A DNA stretch of 29,378 bases, taken from contig CAYQME010000029.1 in assembly GCA_964418645.1 (NCBI GenBank), positions 1 through 29,378 on the forward strand, given 5' to 3'. Shown one piece after another: positions 1 to 9,054 of the stretch (position 1 is the stretch's first letter; each line of letters opens with the position of its first letter). The notes under the pieces were generated by a model. The model saw nothing but the letters and a program-made list of their open reading frames with translations. It was not told where the DNA came from and did no database searches. Source of the DNA: JAADHG01 sp964418645. Lineage in GTDB: Bacteria > Bacteroidota > Bacteroidia > Flavobacteriales > Flavobacteriaceae. The position numbers and the translations under genes were made by a program.

Positions 1-1414
1 TAATTTTATCGGATAGAGCAAAGTCTTTGTTAGCTCTGGCTTCAGCACGCATTTTGATAAGGACTTCAACGGCGTCAGATAACTTTTCTGAACCATCACC
101 ATTACAACTGTCAATGTTTTGTAAGCCTAAAACATCAAACACAAAATTATATATAGTCTTGATTAAAACGTCTAAATCTTTTTGTGTAACAGAGGCTTTT
201 CCGTCTTTAACTTGATTGATGAATTTTACAGCACTAAATAATTCTGCAATTAAAATAGGTGTATTAAAATCATCATTCATTGCGTTATAGCAATTGGTTT
301 TCCATGCTTCAACATCAAAAGTAGCAGTATTTGAAACTTGAAGTTTAGGCAAAATATTAATGGTATCCATTAATTTATTAAATCCTTTTTCGGAAGCTAA
401 AAGAGCATCATTAGAAAAATCTAAAATGCTTCTATAATGTGCTTGAAGCATAAAAAATCGAACAACGCTTGCAGAAAATGGTTTACTTAAATGTTCACTT
501 TCTCCAGTAAAAAAGTCATTTGGCAAGATATAGTTCCCAGTGGATTTTGCCATTTTTTGACCATTAAGAGTAAGCATATTGGCGTGCATCCAAGTGTTTA
601 CAGGACTTATGTCGTTACTAGCTTCAGCTTGTGCAATTTCACATTCGTGATGTGGGAATTTTAAATCCATTCCACCGCCATGAATATCAAATTGTTCTCC
701 TAAATATTTTGTACTCATTGCAGTACACTCTAAATGCCAACCTGGGAAACCATCACTCCAAGGCGAAGGCCAACGCATAATATGTTGTGGTTCGGCTTTT
801 TTCCAAAGTGCAAAATCTTGTGGATTCTTTTTATCCGATTGTCCATCAAGTGCTCTTGTATTGTGAATTAAATCTTCAACATTTCTACCACTTAATTTCC
901 CATAATGGTTTGTTTTGTTGAACTTAAGAACATCAAAATAAACGGAGCCGTTAATTTCGTAAGCGAAACCTTTGTCTAAAATGTCTTTTATAATCTCAAT
1001 TTGTTCTATGATATGACCAGTAGCAGTTGGCTCTATGCTTGGTGGAAGAAAGTTAAATTTGTTTAGTGTGTTGTGAAAATCTACAGTATACATTTGCACA
1101 ACTTCCATAGGTTCTATTTTTTCTAAACGGGCTTTTTTTGCAATTCTATCTTCACCTTCATCAGCATCATTTTCTAAATGCCCTGCATCTGTAATATTTC
1201 TTACATAGCGTATTTTAAAGCCTAAATGTTTAAAATATCGAAAAATCATATCAAACGACATAAACGTTCTTACATTCCCTAAATGTACATTACTATAAAC
1301 CGTTGGTCCACAAACATACATACCAATATAACCTTCATTAATAGGTATGAACCTTTCTTTTTTACCAGACAGTGAATTGTATATTTTTAAATCTTGATTT
1401 TGGTAGAGCTGCAT
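1..1414 (-). CDS. cysS: Cysteinyl-tRNA synthetase (3' end cut by window edge)
   Basis: Cytoplasmic class I aminoacyl-tRNA synthetase that charges tRNA-Cys with cysteine. Translating the minus strand from the ATG at 1414-1412 gives an open frame of 471 codons to the window edge, beginning MQLYQNQDLKIYNSL. The nucleotide-binding HIGH-type motif is seen as HLGN (H44) after the family signature MYVCGPTVY, whose Cys is a zinc ligand. Other landmarks are GWHLECTAMS, HGGGMDLKFPHHE (further zinc ligands) and the KMSKS-type loop KMAKS at residues 287-291. CysRS is usually about 460-500 residues, so only the last few tens of residues are missing. folE lies 39 bp upstream on the same strand, so the two are probably cotranscribed. 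The identification is firm; the true 3' end lies outside the window. Confidence 0.97.
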   Translation of the reverse strand, partial: MQLYQNQDLKIYNSLSGKKERFIPINEGYIGMYVCGPTVYSNVHLGNVRTFMSFDMIFRYFKHLGFKIRYVRNITDAGHLENDADEGEDRIAKKARLEKIEPMEVVQMYTVDFHNTLNKFNFLPPSIEPTATGHIIEQIEIIKDILDKGFAYEINGSVYFDVLKFNKTNHYGKLSGRNVEDLIHNTRALDGQSDKKNPQDFALWKKAEPQHIMRWPSPWSDGFPGWHLECTAMSTKYLGEQFDIHGGGMDLKFPHHECEIAQAEASNDISPVNTWMHANMLTLNGQKMAKSTGNYILPNDFFTGESEHLSKPFSASVVRFFMLQAHYRSILDFSNDALLASEKGFNKLMDTINILPKLQVSNTATFDVEAWKTNCYNAMNDDFNTPILIAELFSAVKFINQVKDGKASVTQKDLDVLIKTIYNFVFDVLGLQNIDSCNGDGSEKLSDAVEVLIKMRAEARANKDFALSDKI

Positions 1415-1453
1415 TTTATTTAAATAGGGTTTTGGTTGATCGTTGAAGCTATT

Positions 1454-2131
1454 TTAAAATGTAGTATCTAATTTAATATAATCTAAAAACTCTCTACGAG
1501 TATCTTTATCTTTAAATTTTCCGGCAAATTCACTGGTAACCGTACTACTTTCAATATCTCTAATGCCACGTGAATTTACACATAAATGTTTTGCATCAAT
1601 AATACAAGCAACATCATCAGTATTCAATACTTTTTGAAGTTCTTCTACAATTTGAATGGTAAGGCGCTCTTGCACTTGTGGACGCTTCGCAAAGTAATCT
1701 ACGATACGATTCATTTTTGATAAGCCCACTACAGTTCCGTTTGAGATATAGGCAACATGAGCTTTACCAACAATAGGTAATAGGTGATGTTCGCATGTAG
1801 AATACATAGTAATGTTCTTTTCAACAAGCATTTCACCATATTTATATTTGTTTTCAAAAGTGGAGGCCTTTGGTTTTTTGTTTGGGTCTAACCCAGCAAA
1901 AATTTCTTTCACAAACATTTTAGCAACTCTATTTGGGGTGCCTTTTAAACTGTCATCACTTAAATCTAGACCAAGAGTTTCCATAATGCGCCTAACATCA
2001 TCTTGAATGATATCAATTTTTTCTTCTTTAGATAAATTGAAAGCATCAGCTCTTAATGGTGTATTTGTAGATGTGCCAACATGGTTGTCACCTAAGGCAT
2101 CAAAATCATTTATATCGTTTTCTATTTTCAT
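1454..2131 (-). CDS. folE: GTP cyclohydrolase I
   Basis: Converts GTP to 7,8-dihydroneopterin triphosphate and formate, the first step of tetrahydrofolate (and other pterin) synthesis; cytoplasmic. The 225-residue protein has the expected family length. The zinc site is visible: CEHHLLP gives C113 and H116, and CVNSRGI gives C184. GLSKMNRIVDYFAKRPQVQE is the conserved core segment, and STVTSEF the C-terminal one. The N-terminal 30 residues are family-variable. folP, another folate-pathway gene, is also in this window but about 17 kb away. The start ATG at 2131 is the first in frame, and a minus-strand TACCTTTG at 2207-2214 is a plausible -7 element. Downstream cysS follows after 39 bp. Confidence 0.97.
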   Translation of the reverse strand: MKIENDINDFDALGDNHVGTSTNTPLRADAFNLSKEEKIDIIQDDVRRIMETLGLDLSDDSLKGTPNRVAKMFVKEIFAGLDPNKKPKASTFENKYKYGEMLVEKNITMYSTCEHHLLPIVGKAHVAYISNGTVVGLSKMNRIVDYFAKRPQVQERLTIQIVEELQKVLNTDDVACIIDAKHLCVNSRGIRDIESSTVTSEFAGKFKDKDTRREFLDYIKLDTTF

Positions 2132-2206
2132 CTGTTTTCTTTCTATTGTTTTTAATCCTTATAGGTTTTACTATAAAATGTTTTCAATATTAGATTAAAT
2201 TGGCAA

Positions 2207-2214
2207 CAAAGGTA
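2207..2214 (-). promoter_or_regulatory. Candidate -7 element for folE-cysS
   Basis: The minus strand reads TACCTTTG, an exact match to the Bacteroidota -7 consensus TAnnTTTG, 75 bp upstream of the folE start. No clear TTG is found 17-23 bp further upstream, so the -33 half is unsupported. Confidence 0.35.
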
Positions 2215-2348
2215 AGCATTTCCTAAATTTTAATAATTGAATTAACAAAGTATTAATTTTGTCGAGAATATGTAATAATTTAAAGGATAAATACGTTTAG
2301 GTAATCAAAATTGCCTACATTTTGAACCTCAAATGAAATCAGGATTAG

Positions 2349-2792
2349 ATGCCGAAAAAAATACATTATATAATAGCTGTAGTCTTTTTATGTATTAGTT
2401 CTTTAACGAATGCACAAACAGATAATATTGTAAAACTTACAGCAAATATAAAAGCACCATTAACCCATAAAGAAAATGTGCAATTACAAGAAGTATATGG
2501 TGAAATGCTATATGAATATGTTTTAAATAATCCGCAACGTTTAAAGGACATTAAAAATATATTACGGAAGAGAGTTTCTGTGGTAGAAATACCAAATTTT
2601 AATAAAGAGGGTGCTTTATTATCCCAAATCCCTTTATTTAATAATTATAATAAAAATTTACGTAGAAAACGTTTTAAAAAAGACACATTTAATCCTTTAA
2701 AATATTATTTCGATTTTTACTCTAAAGGCACAAAAATATATAGAGTAGATCGTACAAATTATTATATAATTATAAAGTCCCAATACCATTAA
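2349..2792 (+). CDS. Small secreted protein of unknown function
   Basis: I do not recognise a family for this 147-residue protein. Residues 1-22 are a clear Sec signal peptide (basic MPKK, a hydrophobic stretch, then SLTNAQ, with likely cleavage before Q23), so the mature chain is exported to periplasm or surface. The mature part is basic and rich in Asn, Lys and Tyr, with a run of basic residues (NLRRKRFKKD) around residue 105 and a Tyr-rich C-terminus. It has no lipobox and no T9SS C-terminal domain. It ends 12 bp before the start of the large T9SS type B protein, so the two are probably cotranscribed. A TAATTTTG at 2254-2261 could be its -7 element, but the best upstream TTG (2237-2239) is only 14 bp away. 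The coding status is well supported by the signal peptide and tight spacing; the function is unknown. Confidence 0.8.
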   Translation: MPKKIHYIIAVVFLCISSLTNAQTDNIVKLTANIKAPLTHKENVQLQEVYGEMLYEYVLNNPQRLKDIKNILRKRVSVVEIPNFNKEGALLSQIPLFNNYNKNLRRKRFKKDTFNPLKYYFDFYSKGTKIYRVDRTNYYIIIKSQYH

Positions 2793-2804
2793 TAAGCCTG
2801 TTTA

Positions 2805-5800
2805 ATGATGAAGAAAATTATTCTTTTAGCCTTTTTAATACAATCACTGGTTGCATTTTCACAAGTTGAGATTATGCAAAATGGAAGTGCAATTACATGT
2901 TCGGGTACCTTCTATGATTCTGGTGGTGCAGGAACAGATTATAGTAATAATGAATCTTTTACTTTCACCATTTGTCCAGATATTGCTGGAGGACAAGCAC
3001 AGTTAGAATTTACAACATTTAACATTCAACAAAATGCAGATTTTATGACCATTTATAATGGTCCAAATACAACTTACGATGTTATAGCAACACTTACAGG
3101 TTCTAATAATCCAGGTGTAATTACAGCATCTCTTGCATCAATTAGTGGAGGACTGACAAATCCTAATGGTTGTCTAACCATTGTATTTACTAGTGATAAT
3201 ACCACAACAGCTAGTGGTTGGGAGGCTACGATTTCGTGTTTTGAGCCTTGTCAGGATATTGAAGCAATAATAGATAGTACTGTTCCTGTTCCTGATGCCG
3301 ATGGGATTATACGTATTTGCCAAGGAGATCAAGTGGAGTTTACAGGACGAGGAGTATTTTCGGTTGATGGTACAGGCGCTTCATATGAACTATTTATTGG
3401 TGATGGTGTGTCTATTACAGGTGCTTTGATAGCAAATACATTCAGCACTAATTATACATTTAATGATGAAGGGATTTATAATGTAAGTTTAGTGATTACG
3501 GATACAAACCCGCAAGGCTGTACAAGTACCAATATAAGTACACAATCTGTATATGTGTCATCCACTCCAGATTTTACAGGAACACAAGCTGCAGAAACTA
3601 CAATTTGTTTGGGCGAAGAAACTACTATTGAAGCTGTAGTTGCACCAGTTTTAGTGGCAGCTAGTTGTGCGAATGGAGGAGAGCAAACAGCTTTAGGTGA
3701 TGTACAAGGGGTTACGTTTACATCAACTTTGGATTTGAATTGTTTTCAGGGTCAATCCTTTACTGATATTGCACAATTAGAAAGTATTTGCCTTGTAATT
3801 GAGCACACCTATATTGGTGATTTAGAAATTATTGTTAGAAGCCCAAGTGGACAAGCTGTTACTTTACATAATCGTGCTGGGAATTCATTGAATTTAGGAA
3901 ATCCTATAACGTCTGATGGTACAGGACCAGGAGAAGGTTGGGAATATTGTTTTTCAATGAATGCTACCACTTTTTTACAAGATGGACCAACGATACAATC
4001 TGGAACTCCTAACTCAGGATTGACAGTAGTAGCTGGTACTTATTTACCATTAGGAGACTTTAGTGATTTTTTAAGCAGTAGAATAGATGGACAATGGACA
4101 CTTGAGATAATAGATCATGAAACTATAGATGATGGTACCATTTTTAGTTGGTCTTTAAATTTTGACGAAACATTATTATCATCCGATTTTTCGTTTACAC
4201 CAACCATTATAACTGAAGCTTGGGATGCTAATCCATCGATTACAAATACCGTAGGGAATACTATTACTGTACAACCAACAACTGCAGGAACACAATGTTA
4301 TACCTATAGAATTACTGATGACTTTGGTTGTGAATATACACAGCAAGTTTGTATTGAAGTACTGCCAGAGATTGTACCTATTGCGCCAACACCTTTAGAG
4401 GAATGTGATGATGATGTTGCTGATGGTTTAACAACTTTTGATCTTATTTTAAAAGATATTGAAATTACTGGAAGCAACCCAGACTGGACAGTGTCTTATT
4501 TTGAAACTGATGCTAATGCTCAAAATGACACCAACCCAATAAACCCTGCAAATGCATTTACGAATGTATCAAACGGACAAATAATCTTTGTAAGAGTAAC
4601 TGATACTACAACAGGTTGCTTTGGTTTTACAACCTTAACTTTAAATGTATTACCAAATCCAGCATCACTTCCGGATGCACCAGATGTAGTACTTTGTGAT
4701 GATACTAATACAGGAGATAATCAAGAAATATTTGATCTAACTGTTAACGAAGCATATATTATTGATGGAGAATTAGGAGTTACTGCAACTTATTACGAAG
4801 CCATAGCAGATGCACAAGCAAACACAAATGCAATAATAAATACAACTGATTATACTAATTTAAGTTCACTTCAAACAATTTACGTAAGAGTAACGAATGA
4901 TACAACAGGTTGTTTTACTGTTGTTGATTTTGATATTATTGTAAACCCATTACCCATAGATTCAACTGTAACCGATTTTATTACTTGTGAAGTTAATTTT
5001 GATGGTGTTAACCTCTTTGATTTAGAGTCTAAAACTGCGGAAGTATTAAATGGTCAGAGCCAAACAGATTTTCTGGTAACCTATCATATTAATCAGGCAG
5101 AAGCCGATGCAGGAATTAATCCGCTTGTAAGTCCTTATCTTAATATTACGAATCCGCAACAAATTTTTGTAAGGATTACAAATACAGTAACCGGATGTTC
5201 TATTTCTTATATTAGTTTTAATATTGAAGAAAAAGATAATCCAACAGCAAATAGTGATTTAATACCAATAGATTACACAATATGTGATAATTTTAATGAT
5301 AATGATGGGTTTGCACAATTTGATTTAACTACTCAGGATGTGTTCGTTTTGGATGGTCAAGATCAAAATATATATGGAGTTACCTATTATGAAACACAAG
5401 TAGATGCCGATTTAGGCATAAATGCATTATCAACACTTTATGAAAACACACAAAATCCACAAGTTATTTATGCTCGTGTTGATGATATAACTGCTACAAA
5501 TACAATTTGCTATGCAACAACTAATATTACACTCAATGTAAATTTACTCCCTGAGTTTAGTTTAGATAATTTTTATGTGCTTTGTGTAAACAACAATGGT
5601 ACTGAAATTGTTGCACCTCCGTTTTTAGATACAGGATTATCAGTATTGGATTACATCTTTGAATGGCGTCAAAATGGAACTGTAATCATTGGTGCGAGTA
5701 ACTCTAGTTATTTAGTAACTCAAGCTGGAGATTACAGTGTGACAGTAACGGATAATATTACAAATTGCCAAAGAACAGTAAACACAACAGTAAATGAGAG

Positions 5801-6290
5801 TTCCCCTCCAATTGTGAATGCAACGTTAACATCGCTTGCGTTTTCCGATAATAATGTTATTGAAGTTGAAGTCATAGGCATTGGTGTTTATGAATATAAT
5901 TTGGATGGTGGACAATGGCAGGAAAGTAATGTATTTGAAGATGTATCTCTAGGAGAGCATATAATTACAGTTCGGGATTTAAATGGTTGTGGTATAGGGT
6001 CTGACACAGTTATTGTTTTAGATTACCCAAAATATTTCACACCTAATGGTGATGGTTTTAATGATACATGGAATATCGCTGGAATTAATGAACAACCTTT
6101 GGCTCGCATTTTTATTTATGATAGATTTGGTAAATTGTTAAAACAACTAAGGCCAACAGGAATTGGCTGGAACGGAACATTTAATGGTGCTAATTTGCCA
6201 GCATCAGATTATTGGTTTACTGTACAATATTTAGAGCCAAGCGATGGAACATTAAAACAGTTTAAAGCACATTTTTCTTTAAAGAGATGA
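2805..6290 (+). CDS. T9SS type B sorting domain surface protein (CUB, PKD, P-domain, repeats)
   Basis: A large protein exported by Sec and then delivered to or across the outer membrane by the type IX secretion system. Residues 1-20 are a signal peptide ending AFSQ. Approximate domain order: CUB-like 21-145 (CSGTF, FMTIYNGP, GWEATISC); PKD-like 150-248; proprotein-convertase P domain about 300-453 (HTYIGDLEIIVRSPSG, DGQWTLEIIDH); four tandem units of about 97 residues from 530 to 920, each opening with a Cys-Asp-rich segment and FDL and containing a (Y/F)VRVT-like strand; an Ig-like unit about 925-1010; and the type B (gliding-motility-associated, CHU_C type) C-terminal domain from about 1074, beginning YFTPNGDGFNDTW. 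No catalytic domain is seen, which suggests an adhesin or surface-binding role (inference). The start could be either ATG of the ATGATG at 2805. A hairpin terminator follows. Confidence 0.93.
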   Translation: MMKKIILLAFLIQSLVAFSQVEIMQNGSAITCSGTFYDSGGAGTDYSNNESFTFTICPDIAGGQAQLEFTTFNIQQNADFMTIYNGPNTTYDVIATLTGSNNPGVITASLASISGGLTNPNGCLTIVFTSDNTTTASGWEATISCFEPCQDIEAIIDSTVPVPDADGIIRICQGDQVEFTGRGVFSVDGTGASYELFIGDGVSITGALIANTFSTNYTFNDEGIYNVSLVITDTNPQGCTSTNISTQSVYVSSTPDFTGTQAAETTICLGEETTIEAVVAPVLVAASCANGGEQTALGDVQGVTFTSTLDLNCFQGQSFTDIAQLESICLVIEHTYIGDLEIIVRSPSGQAVTLHNRAGNSLNLGNPITSDGTGPGEGWEYCFSMNATTFLQDGPTIQSGTPNSGLTVVAGTYLPLGDFSDFLSSRIDGQWTLEIIDHETIDDGTIFSWSLNFDETLLSSDFSFTPTIITEAWDANPSITNTVGNTITVQPTTAGTQCYTYRITDDFGCEYTQQVCIEVLPEIVPIAPTPLEECDDDVADGLTTFDLILKDIEITGSNPDWTVSYFETDANAQNDTNPINPANAFTNVSNGQIIFVRVTDTTTGCFGFTTLTLNVLPNPASLPDAPDVVLCDDTNTGDNQEIFDLTVNEAYIIDGELGVTATYYEAIADAQANTNAIINTTDYTNLSSLQTIYVRVTNDTTGCFTVVDFDIIVNPLPIDSTVTDFITCEVNFDGVNLFDLESKTAEVLNGQSQTDFLVTYHINQAEADAGINPLVSPYLNITNPQQIFVRITNTVTGCSISYISFNIEEKDNPTANSDLIPIDYTICDNFNDNDGFAQFDLTTQDVFVLDGQDQNIYGVTYYETQVDADLGINALSTLYENTQNPQVIYARVDDITATNTICYATTNITLNVNLLPEFSLDNFYVLCVNNNGTEIVAPPFLDTGLSVLDYIFEWRQNGTVIIGASNSSYLVTQAGDYSVTVTDNITNCQRTVNTTVNESSPPIVNATLTSLAFSDNNVIEVEVIGIGVYEYNLDGGQWQESNVFEDVSLGEHIITVRDLNGCGIGSDTVIVLDYPKYFTPNGDGFNDTWNIAGINEQPLARIFIYDRFGKLLKQLRPTGIGWNGTFNGANLPASDYWFTVQYLEPSDGTLKQFKAHFSLKR

Positions 6291-6293
6291 TAC

Positions 6294-6328
6294 AAAAAAG
6301 CCTGAAGAGATTCTCTTCAGACTTTTTT
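6294..6328. terminator. Bidirectional Rho-independent terminator
   Basis: CTGAAGAGA at 6302-6310 pairs with TCTCTTCAG at 6312-6320, flanked by an A-run on the left and a T-run on the right. It lies between the convergent T9SS protein gene and the outer-membrane protein gene and can end transcription from both. Confidence 0.85.
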
Positions 6329-6345
6329 ATGTTAAAATAATTGTG

Positions 6346-7857
6346 CTATAAATTCATGCTTAATGACACTATAAAATTAGAATAGTCAGTTTTAATACGA
6401 GTAGTATTAGTTAACCCAGCATCATAAAGTTGTTGATTTATTGTTCTATTAGAATTTTCATATGCTAAATCTATTCTTGAGCCTCCAAAATTATAACCCA
6501 ATCCCAAAGAAAATCCTTTTAAATCACCATAAAAAGAGCCGTCTTTATAAGGGCTTTCTTCAAATTTATAACCACCTCTAAAACTAAAATTATCTTGTCT
6601 TACTTCTCCACCTATTCTATAGGTGTTAGCAGCTGTTAAATTAGTACTTATAATATTATTTTGTGCTGCAAAGAAAGCATCTGATTGCGGAGTGAATTTA
6701 GTATTTCCATAATCCTTTCTAGAGTAGTCAAAACTAATCAACCCTTTTTTATCAAATATCAATGCTAAACTTCCAGTTATCTTAGATGGTGTTTGTAATT
6801 TGTAGTCTGGAAATACATTTACAACTTGTGGATCTAATACTAGTGTTGTAGGACCGTTATCATCTCTTAGAGTAGCTAAATATTGTGTAGTTTCTTCACT
6901 AATAGTGTACCATGTAGGAGAGTCGTAACTAATACCTACTCTTATCATATCATTCAATTTAGCAATACTGCCTAGTTGAAAAGAAAAACCATTACCGATG
7001 GTTGAAAGATTGTTTTCGAACCCAACTTCATTAACTAGGGAACCTAAATTTGAATTTTCTTCAAATAAAAAGGTTGAGCGCTCATAGTTAATAAAGTGAG
7101 AATTAATGTTTACACCTAAAAATAAATTGTCTTCATATTGCATAGCTAGATTAACGGTAAACTTGCCATTATAGCCAGTTGAAGCAAAAGAATACTCTTG
7201 ATTAAAAGAACCAGGAGCTATGTTAGATGTGTATAAAGTGTTTGCATCGTCATTTGTGTCTGGCTCAAGAATGAAAGATTCAAAACCCAAAAATGCTTGT
7301 TGATTTGCAAAACCAAATGCTGCTCCAATTTCTTCATAAGCATTAGTTATAGATTCGTCTGGAAATGCAGAAATTTCGTCAAGGCGTAGTCCTTGAGCAT
7401 TTGCTAAAAAATAACTATCTATGGATGTATTGCTAACACCAGATGTAAAGAAACGAGTATCGTAGTTTTGCGTTTGCTCATAAGCGAAACCTAAAACAAA
7501 TTTTCGCCAAGGCGAACTGTTGTAATTATTAAAAACAAATGCTGCTCCAGCTTGATTCAATTCAAAGTTAGAATTTGAAGACGAATTTGAGTTATTGAAA
7601 TATATTGTTTTATTATCTACATCAAAATTTGCCAGAGACAATGATGTATGACTGTTATTAAAAATGGCAGCTCCAGCAGGATTTAAACTAACGGCAGACA
7701 TATCTCCACCAAGTGCTCCAAATGCGCCACTCATTCCTCTAAAGCGGGCAGTTCCCTGAATTTCATCTGAAGCATATCTAACAGCATCAGTAATATCTTG
7801 CGCGTAAATTGTAGACATAGATAGAACACCTATGAATAGTAATATAAACTTTTTCAT
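6346..7857 (-). CDS. OmpP1/FadL-like outer-membrane transport protein
   Basis: Predicted outer-membrane beta-barrel of the OmpP1/FadL/TodX family, whose members take up hydrophobic substrates; Bacteroidota members are sometimes labelled hemin receptors without proof. The 503-residue protein begins with a signal peptide (MKKFILLFIGVLSMSTIYAQ). The mature N-terminus carries the family hatch-like segment with RFRGMSGAFGALGGDMSAV and LNPAGAAIF. The rest alternates aromatic and polar residues as expected of beta strands, and the C-terminus ends in a typical barrel strand (FIVSLSMNL). A SNSSSNSN low-complexity loop lies near residue 70. It is 32 bp downstream of a lipoprotein gene on the same strand, suggesting an operon. 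Family assignment is fairly sure; the substrate cannot be told from the sequence. Confidence 0.88.
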   Translation of the reverse strand: MKKFILLFIGVLSMSTIYAQDITDAVRYASDEIQGTARFRGMSGAFGALGGDMSAVSLNPAGAAIFNNSHTSLSLANFDVDNKTIYFNNSNSSSNSNFELNQAGAAFVFNNYNSSPWRKFVLGFAYEQTQNYDTRFFTSGVSNTSIDSYFLANAQGLRLDEISAFPDESITNAYEEIGAAFGFANQQAFLGFESFILEPDTNDDANTLYTSNIAPGSFNQEYSFASTGYNGKFTVNLAMQYEDNLFLGVNINSHFINYERSTFLFEENSNLGSLVNEVGFENNLSTIGNGFSFQLGSIAKLNDMIRVGISYDSPTWYTISEETTQYLATLRDDNGPTTLVLDPQVVNVFPDYKLQTPSKITGSLALIFDKKGLISFDYSRKDYGNTKFTPQSDAFFAAQNNIISTNLTAANTYRIGGEVRQDNFSFRGGYKFEESPYKDGSFYGDLKGFSLGLGYNFGGSRIDLAYENSNRTINQQLYDAGLTNTTRIKTDYSNFIVSLSMNL

Positions 7858-7889
7858 ACCTTAAATTTTTCTTTATCAATTTCTATAAA

Positions 7890-8954
7890 TTAATTGTGAC
7901 CTCTTCTTGAAGAACTACTTCGTCCACTACTTCTCGATGAAGAAGATCTAGACGAACTTCCAGAACTTCTCACACCAGATGAAGATCTGGAATAGTTTCC
8001 GTTACTTCTTGAGTTAGAAGAAGATCTGTTATAGGACCTATTATTTGAACTACTTCTAGGTCTAGTTATAGTTGTTCTAGGCCTAGTGGTTGTTGTTCTA
8101 GGTCTGGTTGTTGTCGTTCTAGGTCTAGATGTTGTTGTTCTAGGTCTTGAAATAGCGTTCAATCTGGAACTACTTCGTCTAAGTCGAGAGCTATTCGTAT
8201 TAGTTACACTGCTGCTTGTACTTCTTCTTGATAAAGTACTGTTTAGCGGGCTTCGTCTATTACTTAAACTACTTACGTTTGAGGAATATGCAGATCCTCG
8301 ACGTCCATTAACATAGGCAATACTACGTCCGCGATAGTATCCATTATTTCCATAATAACCGTGTCCATAATAACCATGTCCTCCATAATATCCATGACCA
8401 TAGTATGGATAACCATAACCATAACCGTAGTAATAAGGATAACCATATCCGTAGCCGCCATATCCAAAACCATAATAGCCTCCATATCCATAATAAAATG
8501 GGTCATAAAAACCACCATATCGATAATAAAAGGGATCATAAAAACCACCATAGCCATAGCCATAAAAACCGCTATAACCACCATAAAAATTAATGCTAAC
8601 TTCTGTTGTATTTTGTCCCCAACCAGCATAACTATCAGAAGAATTTAAAGTATCATTTTCAACATCATAATTACCTTCATATGAATCAATATCAGTAAAA
8701 ATTGAATCTTGAGATATATTATCAAGTAACATTGATTTTTCTTTAAAATAGTTTTGGTAGTAACTAGAATTTTGAGAAGCTGAACTTTCTTGAGCAGATT
8801 CTTTTTGGTATTCAACTTTTTTTTCAGAAGCACCATAAACACTATCATCTTCATAACCTGCATATTGATAAGAACCACAAGATGCTAAGCCAAACAGTAA
8901 ACCAAATACACCTATAACATATAATTTGGATTTTAAGTTGTTATTTAATTGCAT
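7890..8954 (-). CDS. Low-complexity lipoprotein, Gly/Tyr-rich then Ser/Arg-rich
   Basis: A 354-residue predicted lipoprotein: the N-terminus has a hydrophobic stretch followed by lipobox LASC, placing the acylated Cys near residue 26. The next roughly 90 residues are acidic and Ser-rich. A segment of about 80 residues is then almost entirely Gly, Tyr, Phe and Pro (repeats such as YGYGYPYYG, with several His), followed by a Ser/Arg/Thr-rich tail with five heptads of the form (S/T)RPRTTT and a basic end RRGHN. No domain is recognisable. The length and Bacteroidota context (upstream of an OmpP1-like gene and divergent from proS) make it a real gene in spite of its composition. Homologues may carry misleading names because of their neighbour proS. 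Surface matrix or envelope-binding roles are possible but unproven. Several long open frames on the other strand and frame here are composition artefacts. Confidence 0.85.
   Translation of the reverse strand: MQLNNNLKSKLYVIGVFGLLFGLASCGSYQYAGYEDDSVYGASEKKVEYQKESAQESSASQNSSYYQNYFKEKSMLLDNISQDSIFTDIDSYEGNYDVENDTLNSSDSYAGWGQNTTEVSINFYGGYSGFYGYGYGGFYDPFYYRYGGFYDPFYYGYGGYYGFGYGGYGYGYPYYYGYGYGYPYYGHGYYGGHGYYGHGYYGNNGYYRGRSIAYVNGRRGSAYSSNVSSLSNRRSPLNSTLSRRSTSSSVTNTNSSRLRRSSSRLNAISRPRTTTSRPRTTTTRPRTTTTRPRTTITRPRSSSNNRSYNRSSSNSRSNGNYSRSSSGVRSSGSSSRSSSSRSSGRSSSSRRGHN
8056..8150. repeat. 21-bp in-frame tandem repeat
   Basis: Units begin with CTAGG at 8056, 8077, 8098, 8119 and 8140, an exact 21-bp period with a partial fifth copy. 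On the minus strand each unit encodes a heptad (S/T)RPRTTT in the lipoprotein. Copies differ at scattered positions. Confidence 0.9.
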
Positions 8955-8972
8955 ATCTCTATAAATTAATTG

Positions 8973-9000
8973 TTGAACATAACAAAAATAGTTAGTTTTG
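8973..9000 (+). promoter_or_regulatory. Promoter of proS
   Basis: TTG at 8973-8975, a 17-bp spacer, and TAGTTTTG at 8993-9000 match the Bacteroidota TTG/TAnnTTTG pattern. The start codon of proS is at 9055, giving a leader of about 50 nt. On the opposite strand TATTTTTG at 8983-8990 is a candidate -7 for the divergent lipoprotein gene. Confidence 0.6.
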
Positions 9001-9054
9001 TCGAACTATTTTATTATTTAACATAGTCACAATATTTGTGCCAAACCAAGATAT

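Noticed and set aside
8056..8150. Possible CRISPR or minisatellite array
   Set aside because: Units are contiguous with a 21-bp period and no spacers, and encode in-frame heptads.
8086..8648. Several open frames on both strands inside the repetitive lipoprotein gene (for example His- or Ile-rich 62-118 residue translations)
   Set aside because: They are shadows of the Gly/Tyr- and Ser/Arg-rich codons; compositions are monotonous and none has a signal, domain or plausible start context.
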